Shown here piece after piece: positions 6,432 through 10,854 of a stretch of 10,854 nucleotides of DNA (the stretch's first letter is position 1; the number at the start of each line of letters is the position of its first letter). The notes beneath the pieces are model-generated. The model worked only from the letters and a program-made list of their open reading frames with translations. It was not told the origin of the DNA and made no database searches. Position numbers and translations under genes: made by a program. Origin of the DNA: an uncultured Chlorobiota bacterium. GTDB taxonomy: Bacteria; Bacteroidota; Kapaibacteriia; OLB7. The stretch spans positions 1 through 10,854 of the forward strand of contig CAMLOB010000085.1 of assembly GCA_946481475.1 (NCBI GenBank), given 5' to 3'.

Positions 6432-9061
6432 TCTTCCACCCCTCCCCCCTGTTCTTCTCCCCCATGCCGGCGCGAGAGATAGAGGATCGGCGTGTAGACT
6501 TCACCTCCATCCATCGGACTGTGAATCAGCTCCGTTCCGACCACAAGAAGTTCTCCGTTCTCCAGCAGAGCAAGACCGGACGGCACCGTACAGTCGGTCC
6601 GGTGAAGGATCATGCCGTCGGAACCGAAGGCTTCATCCGGGGTACCGTCCGGGTTGTAGCGGAGGAGCAGACCCCGCGAGACCGATTCCACCCGGCTGTG
6701 GCGCATGTACCCGGCGACGACCAGCCTGCCGTCCTTCTGCACCAGAATCGCATCGGCCCGTTCCTCCCGATCCCCTACGTCTGCGACGACTTTTCCCTCC
6801 GTACCGAAGGTCGGATCGAGGCGACCGTCGGGAGTGTAGCGGACAAGAACGATCTCCCCGTCCGGAACCTCCAGCCGGAAATCCATCCGGTCTCCTTCGG
6901 AGGCGGCGTACTCGGTGTAGGATGAACCGGCGGCAACGATCTTTCCATCTTCCTGCAGGGCTATCGCGAATGCACTCGACCCGAAGCGTCCCACTCTCGT
7001 CATCACTCTTCCTTTATCGCCGAAGGTTTTGTCGAGCGTCCCGTCGGAATTATAGCGGCAGAGGCTCAGGCTGAAGTCCCGTCCGTCGTCGCCGAATTCC
7101 GTCGCTCCGGCCAGGATGATCTTTCCGTCGGGTTGGACGATCCCCGCATTCATTCCGGCGGCCTTGTTCATATAAGAGTTGAAGACGTCGGCCATCACCT
7201 TCCCCTCCACGCCGAACGTCGGATCGGGACTTCCGTCCGGTCTGAACTTTGCAAGGGCATACCCCGAACGCTTCTCGAACGCTCCCCCTCCCCCGGCAAG
7301 GATCATCCCCTCTTCATCGATATGGAGCAGACTTGTCGTGAAGAACCTGGCGTTCATCTTCTTCACGACTCTGCCGTTCGCACCGAACGTACTGTCGAGT
7401 CGGCCGTCGGGGAGGTAGCGGACGAGGGCGAGATCTCCGGTGAAGTTTGTGTACTCTCCGGCAACGACGATCTTTCCATCCTTCTGCACGGCGACCCGTC
7501 GGGCAACGGAGCGGTTTGCGCCCCGGTCATTTCGCCGGTCCGGGGTACCGACGGCGGTCTTCACACAACCGCCGGAACCGAAATCCGGATCGGGCGTTCC
7601 GTCGGGAAGGTAGCGGGCAACACCGAAGAAGGCGTTGTGGGGTCCGTCCGGCCTGTAGTCGTTCGCCCCGCCGACTGCGATGATCTTCCCATCTTTCTGC
7701 ACAGCACAGGCATAGCCGGTCGAGTAGGCGGTGCCGATGTTCGTCCGGACGATTCCCCGGTCGCCGAACGTCGTGTCGGGGGTTCCGGGTGTTCCGTAGG
7801 GGAGGGAGGGAGTCTGGTAGAGTTCACGGATATTCGGTGTGGGAAGGAGAGGATCGTGTGGGGAAGGAGATGCTTCGGCTCCGGTTGTCCGGAGATCGTA
7901 CCGGGCGATCAGCACACGGTTGTTCTCGCGGCTGTCGAAGTTTGCGTCGAGCGATTTTGTGCCGGTGACCGCAAGCGTTCCGTCCCGGAGCAGTCCGATC
8001 GAGGAGATGATACCGTATCCCCCCTTCACCTTTCCTCCGGAACCGAATGTCGGATCAGGGCTTCCATCGGAGTTGTAGCGGAGCAGCACCATGTTCCGGA
8101 CGCGACCGCTCAGCGGCTCGGAACTCCACCCGGCCAGGAGAATTTTTCCGTCATCCTGAATCGCCACCGATGTCGGATAATCCCGCGTCGTGTCGATATC
8201 GGTCAGAACCTCTCCCTCATCACCGAACGTCCGGTCCGGACTCCCGTCGCTGTCGTAGCGGAGCAGAACGAACTCCGCCCCCGGATTTGCCAGCAGACTT
8301 TCCCCGGCGGCCACAACAATCTTCCCGTCCCTCTGAATGGCAACCGCCGTCCCCCCCGCCCCGTGTCGTCCCGCCCGGGCGGTTTTCACAACGCCGTCGG
8401 TACCGAACGTGCGATCCGGTTCCCCGTCGGCCGTGTAGCGGATCACGATCACCTCGGAATCATATCCGAGATCGCCGGTGAAGGCTTCTCCGACAAGAAT
8501 GATCTTCCCGTCATCCCCCACCGCCACGCCCCGGACAAGCGTTTTGTAGAACGGGCTCTCGGTGACGGCTATGCCTCCCGATCCGAACGTCTCGTCAAGT
8601 CTTCCGTCGGGAAAGCAGCGTATCGCCGCCGCATCGATCACATGCCGTTTGTAGGCTCCCCCTCCTTCAACGACATGTGAGGCCCCTCCGGCCACAACGA
8701 TCTTCCCCTCCGGCCCCGTGATCGCGACACCGGCGGAGAAGGAGGGATCGGGCACACGCACCGTGATCTTCCCCTTCTCCCCGAACGTCCGGTCCGGCAG
8801 ACCGTGGACATCGTATCGCGTGATGACGACCTCGGCATCCGAAGGGGATTCCTCCCACGAACGGGAGGCCATCCGGACATCGAGGAACGTACCGTCCGGC
8901 TGGAGGGTGCCGGGACCGTGGTCTCTGTCGTAGGTGATGATGCCGCGCAGACCGTAGGTGGGGTCGAGCGTCGGGGGTTGGGCCGGCAGATCCGCCGAAC
9001 TCAGAAGAAGAGCCGATAGGAAAGTACCTGCAATAAGTCTCTGAACGTTGTGCATCCTCAT
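6428..9061 (-). CDS. Secreted two-domain delta-60 repeat beta-propeller-like protein
   Basis: The 877-aa product has a signal peptide (core about 9-20, likely cleavage L-P-A|Q at 27/28) and 13 DxTFG-type motifs in two blocks. Block 1 (31-394) has motifs near 33, 90, 156, 216, 276 and 336, giving six units if its ends pair. Block 2 (425-865) has motifs near 429, 491, 556, 613, 677, 749 and 809, giving seven. Each block ends with a unit that has the DG-strand and the ARYD or LYLS strand but no FG. A Pro/Ser-rich linker (395-424) joins the blocks. Unlike its partner there is no C-terminal sorting domain: the protein stops at a short Gly/Glu tail (864-877). The function is unknown; delta-60 proteins are taken to be exported, and such propellers often bind ligands or other proteins. 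A second ATG at 9055 is possible (two residues shorter). No good ribosome binding site is seen at either start. It lies 8 bp after the 128-aa gene and overlaps the next gene by 4 bp. Confidence 0.93.
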   Translation of the reverse strand: MRMHNVQRLIAGTFLSALLLSSADLPAQPPTLDPTYGLRGIITYDRDHGPGTLQPDGTFLDVRMASRSWEESPSDAEVVITRYDVHGLPDRTFGEKGKITVRVPDPSFSAGVAITGPEGKIVVAGGASHVVEGGGAYKRHVIDAAAIRCFPDGRLDETFGSGGIAVTESPFYKTLVRGVAVGDDGKIILVGEAFTGDLGYDSEVIVIRYTADGEPDRTFGTDGVVKTARAGRHGAGGTAVAIQRDGKIVVAAGESLLANPGAEFVLLRYDSDGSPDRTFGDEGEVLTDIDTTRDYPTSVAIQDDGKILLAGWSSEPLSGRVRNMVLLRYNSDGSPDPTFGSGGKVKGGYGIISSIGLLRDGTLAVTGTKSLDANFDSRENNRVLIARYDLRTTGAEASPSPHDPLLPTPNIRELYQTPSLPYGTPGTPDTTFGDRGIVRTNIGTAYSTGYACAVQKDGKIIAVGGANDYRPDGPHNAFFGVARYLPDGTPDPDFGSGGCVKTAVGTPDRRNDRGANRSVARRVAVQKDGKIVVAGEYTNFTGDLALVRYLPDGRLDSTFGANGRVVKKMNARFFTTSLLHIDEEGMILAGGGGAFEKRSGYALAKFRPDGSPDPTFGVEGKVMADVFNSYMNKAAGMNAGIVQPDGKIILAGATEFGDDGRDFSLSLCRYNSDGTLDKTFGDKGRVMTRVGRFGSSAFAIALQEDGKIVAAGSSYTEYAASEGDRMDFRLEVPDGEIVLVRYTPDGRLDPTFGTEGKVVADVGDREERADAILVQKDGRLVVAGYMRHSRVESVSRGLLLRYNPDGTPDEAFGSDGMILHRTDCTVPSGLALLENGELLVVGTELIHSPMDGGEVYTPILYLSRRHGGEEQGGGVEE
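6441..6445 (-). promoter_or_regulatory. Ribosome binding site of the 598-aa gene, inside the preceding gene
   Basis: GGAGG on the minus strand, within a longer run of G, lies 9 bases before the ATG at 6431. It falls in the codons for the Gly-rich tail (QGGGVEE) of the 877-aa protein. It is the best Shine-Dalgarno site in the window. With the ATGA stop/start overlap it supports coupled translation and fixes the start of the 598-aa gene. Confidence 0.65.
6467..7789 (-). repeat. Second delta-60 array of the 877-aa protein (seven units)
   Basis: Seven FG motifs occur between residues 425 and 865, the first in GTPDTTFGDRG right after the linker and the last in GTPDEAFGSDG. The final unit (about 814-865) ends LYLSRRHGGEE in place of an FG turn. 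Unit length varies from about 53 to 72 residues because of loops; the unit near residues 699-753 has the longest, carrying an acidic insert around 717-735. Confidence 0.88.
7880..8971 (-). repeat. First delta-60 array of the 877-aa protein (six units)
   Basis: Six FG motifs occur between residues 31 and 394, beginning with the degenerate LDPTYG (Tyr replacing Phe) just after the signal peptide. The last unit (344-394) closes with LIARYDLRTTG and no FG. Six units, against seven in the other two arrays, would give a six-bladed fold or an array that has lost one unit. Confidence 0.85.
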
Positions 9062-9069
9062 TTCTGAAG

Positions 9070-9456
9070 TTAGTCGGCGTCGGGAATATGGTCGTCGGTT
9101 GAACGACCGTCGGCGGGACGAACAACCCGGGGCGGGGTTTCAGTGTGGATGATCATTTCCCGATCATCCGTTTCGGAAACATAACGGAGGATATTCATCC
9201 GGCAGTTGTTATCCTCCACGTCACATTCATCACGTTCACCCGGACCGATCAGTTGCTCAATCAATTCCGGATCCCGTTCCGCCGGATCGTGGAGAATATC
9301 CGAGAAGAGCGTGACATCGGAAAACCGGAGCGTACAAATCTCTCCGGAATCATTTTCCGTAAGGAAACGAGCGGTTCTCTGCAAGGGATTGTATTCGATC
9401 CCCCTGACAAAGGTAATTCCGCCTTTCGTTACACGTGCTTCAAGGCTTCCCTTCAT
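9070..9456 (-). CDS. Hypothetical protein, 128 aa
   Basis: I do not recognise this protein. From the ATG at 9456 it reads MKGSLEARVTKGGITFVRGI, then a strand-rich first half (to about residue 50), a central helix-like acidic piece (FSDILHDPAERDPELIEQLI, 51-70), two cysteines five residues apart (C79 and C85 in CDVEDNNC), and an acidic, probably disordered tail (from about 106). There is no signal peptide or membrane segment. The amino-acid mix is that of a normal soluble protein and the reading is better than the opposite frames, so I take it as a gene. An in-frame ATG at 9570 would overlap the typA start head to head and is unlikely; the ribosome binding site at 9456 is weak (GAAG). Its stop is 8 bp before the 877-aa gene, so it may be the first gene of that operon. 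Confidence 0.55.
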   Translation of the reverse strand: MKGSLEARVTKGGITFVRGIEYNPLQRTARFLTENDSGEICTLRFSDVTLFSDILHDPAERDPELIEQLIGPGERDECDVEDNNCRMNILRYVSETDDREMIIHTETPPRVVRPADGRSTDDHIPDAD

Positions 9457-9564
9457 ATCTTCGGGCTTTTGTGGCCGGATTGAGGATAGAACAATGCCTC
9501 TCCCCCGGGCCTTCAGAACGAATTTTTTATCGACGGAATATATACCGAGGAACAGAGAACCGTT
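9457..9564. other. Divergent intergenic region between the 128-aa gene and typA
   Basis: This 108-bp gap must hold the start signals of typA (plus strand) and probably those of the minus-strand genes. It has an AT-rich patch (9521-9544, with a T6 run and ATATATA), but I could not pair any TATATA-like -10 with a credible -35. GAGG at 9547-9550 lies 14 bases before the typA ATG, rather far for a ribosome binding site. No terminator is seen. Confidence 0.4.
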
Positions 9565-10854
9565 ATGCATCGCAATCTTCAACCGAATCCGGCGCTGCGC
9601 AATATCGCGATCATCGCCCACGTAGACCACGGCAAGACGACTCTTGTCGACCACATGTTCCGGCAGAGCGGCGTCTTTCACGAACATCAGGACGTGAGCG
9701 ACCGGGTGATGGACAGCATGGACCTGGAGCGGGAGCGGGGGATCACCATCTCCGCAAAGAACTGCTCGGTCCGCTTCAACGACATCAAGATCAACATCCT
9801 CGACACGCCGGGTCACGCCGATTTCGGCGGCGAGGTGGAGCGGGCGCTGGCGATGGTCGACGGGGCGATCCTGCTGGTCGACTCCAGCGAAGGCCCGCTG
9901 CCGCAGACCCGTTTCGTTCTGAAGAAAGCGCTTGAAGGGGGGAAGGCGATGATCGTGGTGGTCAACAAGATCGACCGTCCCGACGCCCGTCCGGACGAGG
10001 TACTGAACGAGATCTACGATCTCTTCATCGACCTTGACGCCAACGACGACCAGATCGACTTCCCGGTCCTCTACGCCGTCGGTCGCGACGGGATCGCGAA
10101 GCGGTCGCTGGAGGAAGAGTCGAACAGTCTGGCCCCGCTGCTGGAGACGATTGTGGAGCATGTGCCGCCGCCGCACTACGATCCGAACGAGCCGTTCCAG
10201 CTTCTGGTGGCCGACCTGGACTACAACGACTATCTCGGTCGCCTTGCCGTCGGAAAGGTGGCGAACGGTCGGGTGAAGGGGAATGAAAACCTCGTCTGCA
10301 TCAACGACGAAGGGAAGGCTCTTCCGCTCCGCGTCTCGAAGCTGCAGGCCTATGAAGGAGTGGAAGTCAAGGAAGCCCCGGAGGTCGGACCCGGCGACAT
10401 CGCGATCCTGGCCGGCATCGAGGACGTCCACATCGGCGACACCATCTGCAATGCCGACGCACCGAAAGCCCTCCCCCGTATCACCGTCGACGAGCCGACT
10501 ATTGCGATGCGGTTCGGACTGAACACCTCGCCGCTGGCCGGACAGGAAGGGGAGATCGTGCAGGCGAAAAAGGTCTACGACCGACTGGTCCGCGAAACGC
10601 TCCGGAACGTTGCGCTGCAGGTGGAACCGACCGAGGAGGACACGAGCTTTGTGGTGAAGGGACGGGGAGAATTCCAGATGGCGATCCTGATCGAGACGAT
10701 GCGCCGCGAAGGGTTCGAGATGAGCGTCGGGCGACCGGAGGTAATCAACAAGCGGGTGGACGGACAGCTCTGCGAGCCGATCGAGCATCTCTTCATCGAC
10801 TGCGGCGAGGAGTTCGTCGGCATCGTGCAGGAGCTCGTCGCGATCGACGGGGTG
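9565..10854 (+). CDS. typA: Ribosome-associated translational GTPase TypA/BipA, N-terminal 430 residues (runs off right edge)
   Basis: I read 430 codons from the ATG at 9565 to the window end; the full protein is usually about 600-615 aa. The GTPase domain holds G1 AHVDHGKTT (18-26), G2 RGIT (58-61), G3 [14 protein letters not shown] (80-93) and G4 NKID (134-137). Domain II follows at about 210-300. The TypA-type segment [16 protein letters not shown] (315-330) and the [18 protein letters not shown] piece (366-383) are present, and the sequence past 385 enters the domain-V region. The protein binds the 70S ribosome at the EF-G site and helps 50S assembly and growth under stress such as cold. 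It is divergent from all other genes here and looks like a housekeeping gene bordering an accessory block. The start codon gives the usual short N-terminus ([17 protein letters not shown]). Nothing is unusual in the visible part. Confidence 0.97.
   Translation, partial: MHRNLQPNPALRNIAIIAHVDHGKTTLVDHMFRQSGVFHEHQDVSDRVMDSMDLERERGITISAKNCSVRFNDIKINILDTPGHADFGGEVERALAMVDGAILLVDSSEGPLPQTRFVLKKALEGGKAMIVVVNKIDRPDARPDEVLNEIYDLFIDLDANDDQIDFPVLYAVGRDGIAKRSLEEESNSLAPLLETIVEHVPPPHYDPNEPFQLLVADLDYNDYLGRLAVGKVANGRVKGNENLVCINDEGKALPLRVSKLQAYEGVEVKEAPEVGPGDIAILAGIEDVHIGDTICNADAPKALPRITVDEPTIAMRFGLNTSPLAGQEGEIVQAKKVYDRLVRETLRNVALQVEPTEEDTSFVVKGRGEFQMAILIETMRREGFEMSVGRPEVINKRVDGQLCEPIEHLFIDCGEEFVGIVQELVAIDGV

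Noticed and set aside
5148..6482. A 444-codon plus-strand frame with repeating phrases such as VGTERxIRxSV
   Set aside because: The apparent protein repeats are only the reverse complement of the delta-60 units of the minus-strand gene. There is no signal peptide or known domain.
7133..8680. A 515-codon plus-strand frame, also repetitive
   Set aside because: It is antisense to the 877-aa delta-60 gene, and its periodicity is inherited from the real repeats.
4635..9061. DNA-level tandem repeat or CRISPR-like periodicity from short recurring stretches such as CCGAACGT
   Set aside because: The stretches encode the conserved TFG motif of the delta-60 units. Spacing is irregular (about 150-220 bp) and the sequence between is coding and diverged.
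9145..9483. A 112-codon plus-strand frame opposite the 128-aa gene
   Set aside because: It shows no family motif and no ribosome binding site, and it would end just before the typA leader. The minus-strand reading has a more natural composition and better operon spacing, though the choice is not certain.
9571..10788. Minus-strand frame continuous with the 128-aa gene, making a 572-aa product
   Set aside because: The part beyond 9570 is antisense to the conserved GTPase and later domains of typA. Only the 9070-9456 part reads like a protein of its own.

Overview
The window is GC-rich bacterial DNA (upper 50s percent by eye), densely coded, with no mobile element, CRISPR array or RNA gene that I could see. 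Several features suggest a member of the FCB group, perhaps the Chlorobiota/Ignavibacteria/Kapabacteria side of Bacteroidota. These are secreted proteins whose signal peptides end in P-A|Q, paired delta-60 repeat proteins of which one has a type-IX-like C-terminal domain, a short Cys-containing outer-membrane protein, and few strong Shine-Dalgarno sites. The lineage is inferred from style, not from a marker phylogeny.

Layout. Everything from 1 to 9456 reads on the minus strand; only typA at the right edge reads on the plus strand. In order of minus-strand transcription: a 128-aa protein of unknown function (9070-9456), an 877-aa secreted delta-60 repeat protein (6428-9061), a 598-aa secreted delta-60 repeat protein with a C-terminal sorting-type domain (4635-6431, ATGA overlap with the gene before it), hen1 (3077-4474), pnkp (507-3086, 10-bp overlap with hen1), and the first 142 codons of a probable outer-membrane protein (runs off the left edge at 1, starts at 427). 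typA/bipA starts at 9565 and runs off the right edge. There is no gene-free stretch over 300 bases; the intergenic gaps are 79, 160 and 108 bp.

How the genes work together. Hen1 and Pnkp form the well-defined bacterial RNA repair pair. Pnkp heals both ends of a broken RNA (5'-kinase, 2',3'-phosphatase) and carries an adenylyltransferase/ligase domain. Hen1 methylates the 3'-terminal ribose 2'-OH, so the resealed RNA resists a second cut by the same ribotoxin; its N-terminal half is known in this family to activate the Pnkp ligase. All catalytic motifs I looked for are present in both proteins.

The two delta-60 proteins look like a co-translated secreted pair. Their repeats form three arrays of 6, 7 and 7 units, each phased so that an N-terminal FG strand would close a last unit that lacks one, as in a beta-propeller. 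Whether the secreted pair has anything to do with RNA repair cannot be told from this window. The strongest known system here is Pnkp/Hen1; the least described elements are the delta-60 pair and the 128-aa protein.
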